Below are positions 45,240-53,592 of a stretch of DNA of 64,000 nucleotides, in pieces. Under the pieces are notes generated by a model. It did not search any database. It had not been told where the DNA came from and was given only the letters and a program-made list of their open reading frames with translations. The DNA comes from Caldilineaceae bacterium. GTDB taxonomy: Bacteria > Chloroflexota > Anaerolineae > Caldilineales > Caldilineaceae. The position numbers and the translations under genes were made by a program. The first letter of the stretch is position 1, and each line of letters starts with the position of its first letter. Where the stretch lies: NCBI GenBank assembly GCA_026645575.1, contig JAPKMW010000003.1:124001-188000 (forward strand). Reading direction: 5' to 3'.

Positions 45240-45586
45240 TGCTGTATACTTACCGCTGGCCGATTATTCTCGTGTGCTCTACGATGCTGGCGATGGTCAG
45301 TCAATTAATCAACCTACCGGTGTTCAGCCCCTTTTTCATGGCCTGGTTCTTTCTAGCCTGTCCGGGGATCGCCATTGTCGGTTTGTTGCCGATCAAACCG
45401 TTCAGCATTCAGATCAGCCTCATCTTCGCCTTAAGCATAGCCGTTAATACCATCCTGGCGGAAATTATGGCTTTTACTCATTTCTGGTCGCCGACCAATG
45501 CCCTTTTGCTACTTGCTGCGATTGTCATTAGCGGAGCCATTCTCCAGGTGCGACAAAACCGGCAGAGCTATGCAAAATATGGATAG
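45239..45586 (+). CDS. Small membrane protein, last gene of the polysaccharide operon
   Basis: 115 residues, not recognised. The start overlaps the previous stop by one base (TAATG), so it is coupled. Three to four hydrophobic helices are visible (WPIILVCSTMLAMVSQLI, FFMAWFFLACPGIAIVGLLP, ISLIFALSIAVNTILAEIMAF, ALLLLAAIVISGAIL). No soluble domain or catalytic motif. The pattern LACPGIAIVGLLPIKPFSI resembles the N-terminus of bacterial DUF1616-like membrane proteins, which is a weak resemblance. It may be an accessory of the polymerase-like protein. Confidence 0.62.
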   Translation: MLYTYRWPIILVCSTMLAMVSQLINLPVFSPFFMAWFFLACPGIAIVGLLPIKPFSIQISLIFALSIAVNTILAEIMAFTHFWSPTNALLLLAAIVISGAILQVRQNRQSYAKYG

Positions 45587-45616
45587 GCAGCCGTTTGTAA
45601 TCCGCCATTTAACGGA

Positions 45617-45646
45617 TTGACAACCAGATACAAGCGCCGTTATACT
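45617..45646 (+). promoter_or_regulatory. Promoter of the multicopper oxidase
   Basis: TTGACA at 45617-45622 and TATACT at 45641-45646 with an 18-base spacer. The -10 hexamer overlaps the left end of the palindrome at 45644-45684. Confidence 0.65.
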
Positions 45647-45684
45647 CCTACAATATGACATACGATATGTCATATTGTAGGAGT
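45644..45684. promoter_or_regulatory. Perfect 41-bp palindrome over the start of transcription: operator or terminator hairpin
   Basis: Two exact 19-base arms (45644-45662 and 45666-45684) around CGA. The right arm is followed by TTTTATT, so it could also act as an intrinsic terminator of the polysaccharide operon. Because it overlaps the -10 box and expected start site of a good promoter, an operator for a metal-responsive repressor is the more interesting reading. Confidence 0.7.
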
Positions 45685-45800
45685 TTTTATTGTTTGGCGT
45701 TAACAGCATTAGCCTTGCGCCCATCCCCCCCCATCCACCAATCTTTGGGGACTCCTGCGTAAAGCCTATCTCCGTCAGTAATCACCGAAGGGAAAATCAA

Positions 45801-47723
45801 ATGCGTTTACAATCGTTGGCTTTATCACGTCCCCATCATGCAACCTGGTGGCTGTGGCTCAGTTTGGTCGTATTGATCGGTTTGGGCGCCAGCCAGGTCT
45901 GGGCCGATCAAGCAGCCACAACGACTGAGCATAGTGGCAAGGCAACTGTGACAAAATCAGCCGCACCGCAAGCGGCTACCCTCACTGGTAGCCAGATGGG
46001 CGTAGCTCCCGCCGGCACAATGCAACATCATGTCCATCGCCTGACCAATACGGGAACGTTACCGGAGCGTTTCAACCTGATCATCAACTCTCGCCAGGGA
46101 TGGGCGGTTAGCGTCGCGCCAAGCCAGGTGCAACTGGCGCCGGGGCAAAGCATTAGCATCACGACGGCATTGACCATTCCCGCTGACACGCCCGCCGGCA
46201 CAATGGCGGTGACGACGCTACGCGTGGTCAACACACCGCCGGCAACGCCGATTCTGCTTACCGTCATCGACAGTTTCCTGGTACAAGGCGATACCGCCCT
46301 AAAGATCCCGCCGGCACAACTGGGGACACTGAGCAACGGTCAGCGGGTCTACACCCTGACCGCAGCCAGCGGCACGACGCAATTCCTGCCCGATCTGCAA
46401 ACGCCCACTTCCGGTTACAACGGCAGCTTTTTGGGGCCAACCTTGGTGATGACCAAGGGCGAAGTCATTTCGGTCAGCATCACCAATTTATTGACCGATG
46501 TCACCACCGTCCACTGGCATGGCCTCCACCTGCCCGGCAAGATGGACGGCGGCCCGCATCAGGTCATTCAGCCCGGCGCCACCTGGCGACCAACCTTTAC
46601 CATGCTCAACGAAGCGTCAACGCCCTGGTATCATCCACATCCGCATGGCGAAGAACATGCACATCCCGCGAAAGACGCACAGCCACGGGGGCAAGTCAGC
46701 GGCGCCACCACCGGCAAACAGGTCTATGCCGGTTTGGCCGGGATGATTCTCATTCGCGATAGCGCGAGCGCCGCCTTGAACCTGCCCGATACCTATGGCG
46801 TTGATGAGTTTCCGATTGTGGTGCAGGATCGCAACTTTAATACCGATGGCTCCTTCCGCGAATATCCAGCCCAGCAGGATCGTGACCTGCACAAGGGCAA
46901 CTTTTTTCTGATCAACGGAACGCTGGCCGGCAACCTCGACGCGCCGGCGCAACTGGTGCGCTTCCACCTGCTCAATGGCTCGAATGCCCGCTTCTATAAC
47001 TTTGGTTTTGCCGACAATCGTAATTTCCAGCAAATTGCTTCCGATAATGCGCTGTTGAATCAGCCGGTGCAACGCAATCGCGTGATGATGGGGCCTGGGG
47101 AACGGGTGGAGATTGTGGTCGATCTGCAGGGGCTGGCAGGAAAGACCCTGTATTTTGCCCACTATGGCGATGAACTGATCACGCCGCTCACCAGCGTTGA
47201 TGATTATGATGAAGCGAACCTGATCCTCTTTACCATTCATGTCACCGCGCCGACGGCCAATCCGGTCACGTCGCTGCCGCAAACGTTAAATCACATCGCC
47301 CGATTGGATAGGAGTCAGGCCGTTTTTACCCGCACGTTGGTGCTGAATATCCCACCGTCGATCAACCTCAAAACCTTTGCGATGGATGTCATTAACATCA
47401 CCGCCACACTTGGCAGCCAGGAGGTCTGGTCAATTATCAACCAATCAGAAGAACCTCACCCGATCCACATTCATGATAGTCCCTTCCAAATTCTTTCACG
47501 CAACGGCAAACTACCGCCGGACTATGAACTGGGCTGGAAGGATACGGTGATTGTCCACCCCTTGGAGCGCGTCGATTTAATGAAAGATTTCAGCGGCTTT
47601 GCCGACCCGACTGGTCCCTTTATGTATCATTGTCATATTTTGGATCATGAAGACAAGGGGATGATGGGGCAGTTTATTATTCGGGATGATGAGGCGCTCT
47701 ATCTGCCGATGGTACGGCGGTAG
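45801..47723 (+). CDS. Multicopper oxidase (three-domain, CueO/spore-coat type)
   Basis: 640 residues from the ATG at 45801, preceded by GAAGGGA; an upstream TTG frame is not protein-like. A signal peptide (HATWWLWLSLVVLIGLGASQVWA) directs export. An extra N-terminal beta domain of about 110 residues (NLIINSRQGWAVSVAPSQV) precedes the oxidase core. All four copper motifs are present: HWHGLH from His238, WYHPHPHGEEHAH, HPIHIHDSPFQIL, and HCHILDHEDKGMM at His610-Cys611-His612 with the axial Met. The enzyme oxidises Cu(I), Mn(II), phenols or bilirubin with oxygen. The WYHPHPH motif is a copy with an additional HAH. It has its own promoter and palindrome. Confidence 0.92.
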   Translation: MRLQSLALSRPHHATWWLWLSLVVLIGLGASQVWADQAATTTEHSGKATVTKSAAPQAATLTGSQMGVAPAGTMQHHVHRLTNTGTLPERFNLIINSRQGWAVSVAPSQVQLAPGQSISITTALTIPADTPAGTMAVTTLRVVNTPPATPILLTVIDSFLVQGDTALKIPPAQLGTLSNGQRVYTLTAASGTTQFLPDLQTPTSGYNGSFLGPTLVMTKGEVISVSITNLLTDVTTVHWHGLHLPGKMDGGPHQVIQPGATWRPTFTMLNEASTPWYHPHPHGEEHAHPAKDAQPRGQVSGATTGKQVYAGLAGMILIRDSASAALNLPDTYGVDEFPIVVQDRNFNTDGSFREYPAQQDRDLHKGNFFLINGTLAGNLDAPAQLVRFHLLNGSNARFYNFGFADNRNFQQIASDNALLNQPVQRNRVMMGPGERVEIVVDLQGLAGKTLYFAHYGDELITPLTSVDDYDEANLILFTIHVTAPTANPVTSLPQTLNHIARLDRSQAVFTRTLVLNIPPSINLKTFAMDVINITATLGSQEVWSIINQSEEPHPIHIHDSPFQILSRNGKLPPDYELGWKDTVIVHPLERVDLMKDFSGFADPTGPFMYHCHILDHEDKGMMGQFIIRDDEALYLPMVRR

Positions 47724-47982
47724 GTTATGTTTTGGGTTCAATTGAATCACTTGGGATCCCGTTGAACCTATGTTTTTTGTAAGTACACCGGTTACCGCCT
47801 CCTTTTGGGTAGAAATTTAGCGACTTATAGTGAAACAAATTGGAAATAGACTATGAAAATGTAAGAAGGGCGTAGGTTTCAGTAGTGAACTCCTTGACAT
47901 AGCCAACAGAAGTTGTTATAATTTCTACCTGAAAGTAAATAAATGGTTGAGTTATCCTATATAGTAAGCAAGGAATGCAAAA
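47724..47982. other. Intergenic region upstream of the four-gene island
   Basis: Base composition turns AT-rich near 47760. It contains the promoter at 47894-47922 and AAGGA at 47970, which serves as ribosome-binding site for the TTG start at 47983. A possible 15-codon leader peptide frame (47943-47990) overlaps the start, too weak to annotate as a gene. Confidence 0.5.
47894..47922 (+). promoter_or_regulatory. Consensus promoter of the four-gene island
   Basis: TTGACA at 47894-47899 and TATAAT at 47917-47922, spacer exactly 17 bases. Both hexamers are perfect consensus, the best promoter in the window. Transcription would start near 47929, giving a 5' leader of about 55 bases. Confidence 0.82.
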
Positions 47983-49338
47983 TTGTTTAGTAAAAGTTGG
48001 CCTTCCCCAAAAAGTCGGTCACTTGGGCTATTTACAGACCTAAAACTATTCTACGAAGCTCTCGAACTTGCCCTGGAACGTGGTGAAGTTACTTATGAAC
48101 TTCTTGAAGAAGAACTTTCACAACGTCTTCAAGGGCTATTGTTTATTGAGAAACAGAGTGCTGCAGCTGCGCGCGATCTTATTCGTGAACTAAAAAACTT
48201 TTACTGGATCACCCCCGTAAATGGTTCACATCGACGATCTTCTGACTATGCTACCTATAAACTTACTGATCAAGGACGATATGCTCTGAGTCTTTATCAA
48301 GATCACAAAAATCGTGAAGCATTGCGTGCATTAACGACTGAAATGCAGAAACTTTATACTATACCTGCGTGGTTTGTACATCGATTATGGCAGATTAATC
48401 CCAAACGGCAAGGTGAAGTTGTAGTACCCGCACCACCAAGAGATTGGAATACAAAATCACGAAGTTGGGAAGATAATGATTGGACTGCTGATTTAGCAAA
48501 CCAAACCAAGCGTTCGCTATATATTACTGAGGAGGTTTGTCCTGGCGCTTTACCTATTCATGAGCATAAGTGGGAAAATTTAGTCAAGGCAGCTTGGTAT
48601 CGGTTAAGTCATCTTAACCCCAAATCAGTTTCAATGATAACAAGAGAACCAAGTAATGGGCAGACTACAACAGTAAAGACTTACACGCCAAGAAGGCGTT
48701 TAGCCTTTGCCATGAGAGAGGCTGCTGTAAAATATCTTTTTGGTAATATTTCACCAAACGGTCACAAAGAGGACTTTGGAATTTCTAAACCTCCCATTGC
48801 ACCAAGAACTTACATGGGATGGTGTCCAAGGTTAGAGAGTTTAGAGTTGATATTTTATACCGATGCACATCCATTAATTCCGGGCCGTTTATTATTTCCC
48901 ACTTCTGTTTTTCGTACAGCAGCTTCGCTAGATCGATTTGAAAAGCTTGATTATATAACAGAACCTGAAGGCAAAGCGCTGTGGTTACATAGACCCAAAT
49001 GGCGGCTTATGCGAGATGAATTTCATAAGATCCTTCATCAAGAACATAAACGAGTTTCTAGTCGGGTCGGATCGCTCTATGTATCTCTTCTGGATGTTAG
49101 AGATGAAGTGTGTAGACAATTAAGAGTCAGCGCAGCTTGTTTTGACGAATACCTAGAAGAAGCCTTGCGCGAATCCGTATTGCCTACCTCCCATTGGTCT
49201 ATCTCAGTTGAAACAGACATTCGCGAAGACCAACGAGGTGCGCCACAACTATACCGAAGACCAGTGTGGATAAATGGAACTCCGCATTCACTTATTGCAA
49301 TGACAGAAACAAATCAAACTCGACAAGCAAATTTATAA
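47983..49338 (+). CDS. Unknown protein with possible winged-helix N-terminus (island gene A)
   Basis: 451 residues from a TTG start with AAGGA eight bases upstream; the overlapping ATG at 47976 is out of frame and stops soon. Not recognised. The first 130 residues are helical and end in a wing-like ATYKLTDQGRYALSLY, similar to the end of winged-helix domains, preceded by LIRELKNFYWITPV. The middle is charged and the C-terminal part is rich in Trp, Tyr and Arg (PRTYMGWCPRLESLELIFYTD, KLDYITEPEGKALWLHRPKWRLM). No catalytic motif is visible. GC content falls to about 38-43% in the lines I counted, against 55% or more in nearby genes, suggesting transfer. It leads a four-gene set. Confidence 0.75.
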   Translation: MFSKSWPSPKSRSLGLFTDLKLFYEALELALERGEVTYELLEEELSQRLQGLLFIEKQSAAAARDLIRELKNFYWITPVNGSHRRSSDYATYKLTDQGRYALSLYQDHKNREALRALTTEMQKLYTIPAWFVHRLWQINPKRQGEVVVPAPPRDWNTKSRSWEDNDWTADLANQTKRSLYITEEVCPGALPIHEHKWENLVKAAWYRLSHLNPKSVSMITREPSNGQTTTVKTYTPRRRLAFAMREAAVKYLFGNISPNGHKEDFGISKPPIAPRTYMGWCPRLESLELIFYTDAHPLIPGRLLFPTSVFRTAASLDRFEKLDYITEPEGKALWLHRPKWRLMRDEFHKILHQEHKRVSSRVGSLYVSLLDVRDEVCRQLRVSAACFDEYLEEALRESVLPTSHWSISVETDIREDQRGAPQLYRRPVWINGTPHSLIAMTETNQTRQANL

Positions 49339-49357
49339 TCTTGCTTTGTAGCTAAAG

Positions 49358-50755
49358 ATGGAACACCTTATGAGCGCCAATCTTTTTAGACGGCCTGCGC
49401 AAGATTTGCATGAAAAGGCAAATCTCTATGCTGGTTTCGGACTCACCCAAAACCCTTTTCCAACCAAACCCAGTGTCACTGTTGGTGGTCCAGATCCGCG
49501 TCAGAACGGTTCGATTTACATTGAAGAGTTGCGTTCCGACGAGCAACGAAAATTTGAGCAATTGCTAATCCCACAGCCACGACGTCCGCAAATTCGCTCC
49601 GTTGCTTTCCTGATGGATTATGCAACGAGACGGGGTAGAGGAATTGGTAAAACTGCCTTTCTTTATCATCAAAAGAAACGGATCATGTCAGATCTTGGTA
49701 ATGAACTCAGCGAAGGCTCACAGGTTCTGTTTGCAACTTATGTCTTGCCTTTACCCAACGGATCTTATCGAAAGTTTTGGAAATTTTGTGAAATGCTAGT
49801 GAGTGCGTTAACCGTTGACGATAATCCTATCATCAGTATGGCAATGTGGCGGTTACGAGCTTTTTCTGGTTGTATTCCTCAAGAAGTTTTACAGCTAGTT
49901 GGAGATAACCCAGAGCAGACGATAGGTAACGATATTTGGTTACAAACACAAGGCATAGATGTCCATTTTGGTCTTACTCACACCATTAGAAATCAACTGC
50001 GTAGTCTTGACATTCAGGAAACTTTAGTCGAGACTTTGGTATATCACGGTCATACACCGACCAAACTACGCCAAGCATTGCTTGAAATCAGGTCGGAAAC
50101 AGCATGGCGTAATGATGGTGGTAGAGTCCTATTTGATGATTTGGTCAAGTTATTTACTGCAGCCGGATTTTCAAAAGGTATTTTTTTGATTGATGAAATG
50201 GAAAAAATCATCCAGCCACAAAATACTCAGGAGCGACGAGCTTTTACTGATTCATTGCGTTACTATTTAATTGATGGGCAGTGTGAGAACGCACGTCTCA
50301 CATTTTATAGTTTTTTATTTACCATTCATCCATATGTGCAAGAGATACTGACTCCCCACTGGGAGGCATCTGGCCTTGATCGGTTTGCAGCGCTTAGCCG
50401 AGAACTTGCTCCTGAGTATACAGTCTATTTAGAACCACTCACCCAAAATTCGGCTGTTCCCTTAGCTGTAGCTTATTTAGATGCTTCGCGCCTTAATCGT
50501 AATGATATGGGACAATTACATCCATTTACTGTTGGTGCCCTTAACGAAGCTCTTTTGAATTCTGGACGTGTCCCTGGTCGATTTCTAACGCTTCTCAATA
50601 ACGCTGTTGAGCGCGCTATTCAGGAAAAGTGGCAAACAATCGATGTACATCAAATCCAAATAACCGCTCAAATGAAAGCCCCAATCGAACCGGACGAATT
50701 AGATATTTCTGAGACCCTGCGCCCTGCTAGCGTGCAATTAAATGGAGAAAATTAG
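49358..50755 (+). CDS. AAA+-like P-loop ATPase (island gene B)
   Basis: 465 residues (a second ATG at 49370 would drop four). The N-terminus YAGFGLTQNPFPTKPS is like the entry segment of ORC/Cdc6- and ExeA-type AAA ATPases. Walker A is GRGIGKTAF with Lys98; Walker B is GIFLIDEMEK with Asp279 and Glu280. A sensor-1-like Thr/Ser stretch follows (ARLTFYSFLFTIHP), and the C-terminal part ending in LLNSGRVPGRFLTLLNNAVERA resembles the sensor-2 helical lid. The middle insert (residues 150-260) is large and helical. The family probably couples ATP binding to DNA or protein remodelling; its target here is unknown. It follows gene A by 19 bases. Confidence 0.82.
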   Translation: MEHLMSANLFRRPAQDLHEKANLYAGFGLTQNPFPTKPSVTVGGPDPRQNGSIYIEELRSDEQRKFEQLLIPQPRRPQIRSVAFLMDYATRRGRGIGKTAFLYHQKKRIMSDLGNELSEGSQVLFATYVLPLPNGSYRKFWKFCEMLVSALTVDDNPIISMAMWRLRAFSGCIPQEVLQLVGDNPEQTIGNDIWLQTQGIDVHFGLTHTIRNQLRSLDIQETLVETLVYHGHTPTKLRQALLEIRSETAWRNDGGRVLFDDLVKLFTAAGFSKGIFLIDEMEKIIQPQNTQERRAFTDSLRYYLIDGQCENARLTFYSFLFTIHPYVQEILTPHWEASGLDRFAALSRELAPEYTVYLEPLTQNSAVPLAVAYLDASRLNRNDMGQLHPFTVGALNEALLNSGRVPGRFLTLLNNAVERAIQEKWQTIDVHQIQITAQMKAPIEPDELDISETLRPASVQLNGEN

Positions 50756-50760
50756 AAGCA

Positions 50761-51189
50761 ATGGAAGTGCGTTACTTTGCCTTACAGGAAATTGAGGATT
50801 ATTGTATCGACCAAACCCTAAGTATTGACTTATTAAGCAAACAATGCTTGGGCATCTGTTCAATTGCTGATGTCGTTGAACTTTGCGAAAATCAAAAAAA
50901 GGGTGTCGGAAAAATTTCATCCGAACATCTGCGTCAAGCCATTCGCAAATTAGTTGCAACAGGTTTTTCTGAAGATGCTATCTATATTTCATCCTTAGAA
51001 CGCGAAGACCTCAGTGAATGTTTATTCGAACCCGACGGCAGTTTATGGACTGAAGCAGCTCAACGTCACATCCCACCGTTACATTCGGTACGTCGTTTAA
51101 CGCTGCGCAACACAGACTCCCGTTGGTGGGATGAAGATTTATATCAACAAATGGAAACTTTTTTCGTGATTGAACCTTATGAATTATGA
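50761..51189 (+). CDS. Small unknown protein (island gene C)
   Basis: 142 residues, not recognised. Starts five bases after gene B and overlaps gene D by four bases (ATGA), so B, C and D are coupled. It is acidic and helical in the first 90 residues (LQEIEDYCIDQTLSIDLL, SSEHLRQAIRKLVATGFS), followed by a Trp-rich C-terminus (SRWWDEDLYQQMETFFVIEPYEL). No metal-binding or catalytic motif is seen. The position directly before a PIN nuclease is where an antitoxin or adaptor would lie. Confidence 0.7.
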   Translation: MEVRYFALQEIEDYCIDQTLSIDLLSKQCLGICSIADVVELCENQKKGVGKISSEHLRQAIRKLVATGFSEDAIYISSLEREDLSECLFEPDGSLWTEAAQRHIPPLHSVRRLTLRNTDSRWWDEDLYQQMETFFVIEPYEL

Positions 51190-51701
51190 ATGATGTATTA
51201 CTCGATACCAATCTTTTGTCTGACTTACTTGCCGTGTTCTACTCAGATGCGTTTCGAACAAAACGTCTTTTCTACCCATATCAAACCCTGACAAGTAAAA
51301 TTGTCCGCGAGCTCAACCGGATTGTGCGCTGGCATGATGAGCGCCTATGGAATGAAACGGAAGAGTTGCCTGGGGGATTAGTAGTTGCGTCGACCTTTGC
51401 CTTTGTTGAGATTGCTCGTCAATTTGACAAAATTTCTAACCATCGCTTTAGTGTTGTACAGATGAAGGCATTTATTGATCAACCGCCCGCTTGGTTTTTT
51501 ATCACGTCCCTTGACGAAACTATCTTGCCTCATTTAGCACATCTCCCGACTATAGTGCAGATGCGTAATGGCAACCAACGATCAGTTGAACTGGCAGATT
51601 CTCTCCATATTGCGACCGCTCTAAGCCGTGATCATTGTTTGATCGCCACAACTGACGCTGTACTTAAAGCGATTGATATGATCACACCAAGACTCCTTTG
51701 A
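51186..51701 (+). CDS. PIN-domain nuclease (island gene D)
   Basis: 171 residues. PIN acidic residues are visible: Asp7 in VLLDTNLLSDLL, Glu in AFVEIARQF, Asp in VELADSLHIATAL and Asp in LIATTDAVLKAI. It is longer than the usual VapC toxin because of an insert of about 35 residues after the first strand (YQTLTSKIVRELNRIVRWHDERLW). It is therefore a candidate nuclease effector of the four-gene set. Tight coupling to the unknown protein C and the ATPase argues for a joint function. A hairpin follows 45 bases downstream. Confidence 0.82.
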   Translation: MNDVLLDTNLLSDLLAVFYSDAFRTKRLFYPYQTLTSKIVRELNRIVRWHDERLWNETEELPGGLVVASTFAFVEIARQFDKISNHRFSVVQMKAFIDQPPAWFFITSLDETILPHLAHLPTIVQMRNGNQRSVELADSLHIATALSRDHCLIATTDAVLKAIDMITPRLL

Positions 51702-51746
51702 ATAAAGATAGCGTAAATTTAAACAAAAAGCCTGGATTGTGGTGCT

Positions 51747-51769
51747 GCTAGAGAAGTATGAACTCTAGC
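51747..51769 (+). terminator. Hairpin after the four-gene island
   Basis: GCTAGAG (51747-51753) pairs with CTCTAGC (51763-51769) around nine bases, followed by a second small stem (GATCGC/GCGATC, 51772-51788). There is no strong T-run, so termination is only likely. Confidence 0.4.
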
Positions 51770-51809
51770 TTGATCGCGACAAGCGATCCAAAAAGGAACG
51801 GAGTAAGGT

Positions 51810-51986
51810 GTGTTGAAACCGACCTGCAAGGCGGTGGTTGATATTTTTATTGAACGTTTTCAGGCAATTCCTGAACTGTTGGCCGTGCAAGTGAATGAAC
51901 TCGGTGAGCCGGTGTTACTCAAACGAGCTGTCACCATCCCTTCTCTGACAGATTTTCAGCGTTTATTGACAGAACAAATTAAGTAG
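51810..51986 (+). CDS. Small unknown protein, 58 residues
   Basis: A short frame starts with GTG 51810 (or TTG 51813) after AAAAAGGAACGGAGTAAGG, a good ribosome-binding region. The product (KAVVDIFIERFQAIPELLAV, then VLLKRAVTIPSLTDFQRLL) has two amphipathic helices and a short strand and is not recognised. It lies 108 bases after the PIN gene on the same strand and in similar composition. It could be a fifth island gene or a leftover of a longer one. Confidence 0.4.
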   Translation: MLKPTCKAVVDIFIERFQAIPELLAVQVNELGEPVLLKRAVTIPSLTDFQRLLTEQIK

Positions 51987-52037
51987 TCAGTTGCAGTCCC
52001 GGCTAGTGGCGTGTAAGAACAACCTAATCAAATTGCA

Positions 52038-52063
52038 GCTGGCAGGTAGTTACACTTGCCAGC
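52038..52063 (-). terminator. Terminator hairpin after GH4 gene
   Basis: GCTGGCAGGT (52038-52047) pairs with ACTTGCCAGC (52054-52063) with one G-U pair and a 6-base loop, immediately 3' of the GH4 stop codon on the minus strand. Confidence 0.5.
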
Positions 52064-52067
52064 CTAT

Positions 52068-53432
52068 CTATTCAAACGTTGGCAACAAACCCTGTTGCAG
52101 CCGTAACAACTCATTCATCATCGCCACGGCGCCCCGGTAGGATTTGACTGTTGGATCCAACAGGAGCGCTTGCAACAGCTTGTTGCGCGACCGTTCGGCA
52201 TAAGCTTCCACAATCAACTGCTGAATGCTGCCCTGGACACGAATCATGGCCGCAATCCCTTCGGGCAAGGGCGCCATCTGGTGCGGATGGATGCCTTCTT
52301 TGTCCACGGTGGCGGGCATTTCGACCGTCATGCCGGGCTGGATGTTGGGAATGGCGCCGCGATTGGGATAGACAATGGCCGGCAATTCGTGGCGCAGCCC
52401 GCAGGCAATCCCCTCGATAATGGGAACCATCAACTCATCCGAAGGAGTCAATGACAGCGGGCCATCATCGGTAACGGCGGCTTGGCTTCCATCCGTTTTG
52501 GCCGGGAATAGGGGGCGATGGGTCGGGTTGCTTTCCAGCGAATAGACAAAGGTCGGCACTTGACCGGTTTCCCACGGGTGGCCCTGCGCCGGGTCATAGT
52601 AATATTGCAACGCCGCCGACGCCAGAAAATCGCCGGCCCAGCGGATATATTCGCCATAGTGGTTGGCGCCTGGTGAGGGCCAGAGACCAAAGGTGCGGAA
52701 GAGAACACGCCCCATCGCCCACTCATCCCACTCGGCCAGCGGGTCGGCTTGCGCTTCCTTCTGCCGCAACCGCGGGTAGAGGTCTTCACCTGTCTGTCGG
52801 TGGCGGATCTCCTGAAACCAGGTGAAGTGGTTAAAGCCGCAGGCCACCGTTTGCAGATTGGCTTCCGGCATTTCTAACAGCCGCGCAATCTTCTCCCGCC
52901 CCATAAAGACGCCGTGACAGAGACCCACGGCTTTGATCTTGGTCAGCCGATCCAGCGCCTCGCACAATTTACTCTCTGGGTTGGAAAAGTTGATCAGCCA
53001 AGCGTTCGGGCAGAGCCGTTCCATCGCTGCCGCCACCTGGAGGATTGGCCCCATGTTGCGCAGGGCATGAAAGATGCCACCCGGCCCGCCATTTTCGCCA
53101 TAGACCTGTTCCGAGCCATAGAGCCGCGGCACATGAAAATCCTGCGCCCAATAGAAATTGCGGTTGACCTCAAAGGCTGTCACCACAAAATCAGCGCCAG
53201 CGACGGCTTCGTCCAGCACTGTGGTGGTGCGAATGGTGACAGCCCGCCCCAGTTGCGCCGCCGCCCGCCGACAAAAAGCTTCGGTGCGGGTGATCTGTTC
53301 GGCGCTTACATCCATTAAGACCAATTCGAGATCAAAGGCGCGCAATGGCTCGCTCAACAAAACGTCGGCCAGGGTGCGCCCGGCAAAGGAGCGGCTGCCG
53401 GCGCCGATAAAGGCAAGTTTCAGTTTGTTCAT
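52068..53432 (-). CDS. GH4 family alpha-glycosidase (NAD- and Mn-dependent)
   Basis: 454 residues, typical length; the ATG has GAAGGGA upstream. The N-terminal NAD site is KLAFIGAGSRSFAGRTLADVLL. Catalytic and metal positions of GH4 are visible: the FSNPES loop in LINFSNPESKLCEAL, the metal Cys in GLCHGVFMG and the metal His in GFNHFTWF. GH4 enzymes cleave alpha-glucosides, alpha-galactosides or galacturonides by an oxidation-elimination mechanism. The HFTWFQEI segment resembles the alpha-galactosidase/glucuronidase branch; exact sugar specificity is not readable. It is divergent from the creatininase-like gene. Confidence 0.88.
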   Translation of the reverse strand: MNKLKLAFIGAGSRSFAGRTLADVLLSEPLRAFDLELVLMDVSAEQITRTEAFCRRAAAQLGRAVTIRTTTVLDEAVAGADFVVTAFEVNRNFYWAQDFHVPRLYGSEQVYGENGGPGGIFHALRNMGPILQVAAAMERLCPNAWLINFSNPESKLCEALDRLTKIKAVGLCHGVFMGREKIARLLEMPEANLQTVACGFNHFTWFQEIRHRQTGEDLYPRLRQKEAQADPLAEWDEWAMGRVLFRTFGLWPSPGANHYGEYIRWAGDFLASAALQYYYDPAQGHPWETGQVPTFVYSLESNPTHRPLFPAKTDGSQAAVTDDGPLSLTPSDELMVPIIEGIACGLRHELPAIVYPNRGAIPNIQPGMTVEMPATVDKEGIHPHQMAPLPEGIAAMIRVQGSIQQLIVEAYAERSRNKLLQALLLDPTVKSYRGAVAMMNELLRLQQGLLPTFE

Positions 53433-53592
53433 AGTGTCCCTTCAATGATCGCTTTGCGCTAGATTGTTTTTCAATTATCCCCGATACTGCTTCACAAAGT
53501 CAATCACGAATTGGGGACAAGCGAAGATCAGCGCATAATGCCAGTATCAGCGATTTTGCCAGCAAGATGAAGGAGAGCGGGAGACAAGCCGT

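Noticed and set aside
46617..47282. 221-residue open frame on the minus strand
   Set aside because: Antisense to the multicopper oxidase, which has all four copper motifs in the other frame.
47943..47990. 15-codon leader peptide upstream of island gene A
   Set aside because: No ribosome-binding site of its own, overlaps the start of gene A, and its residues show no attenuation pattern such as runs of one amino acid.
47976..48050. ATG start for island gene A at 47976
   Set aside because: This ATG is out of frame with the long reading frame and meets a stop after about 22 codons; the TTG at 47983 fits the ribosome-binding site and the frame.
50761..51701. Island genes C and D as a plain VapBC toxin-antitoxin pair
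   Set aside because: C lacks an AbrB, ribbon-helix-helix or Phd-type DNA-binding pattern and D has an extra insert; both are coupled to an ATPase gene, which is not usual for VapBC. The possibility is kept open in the finding.
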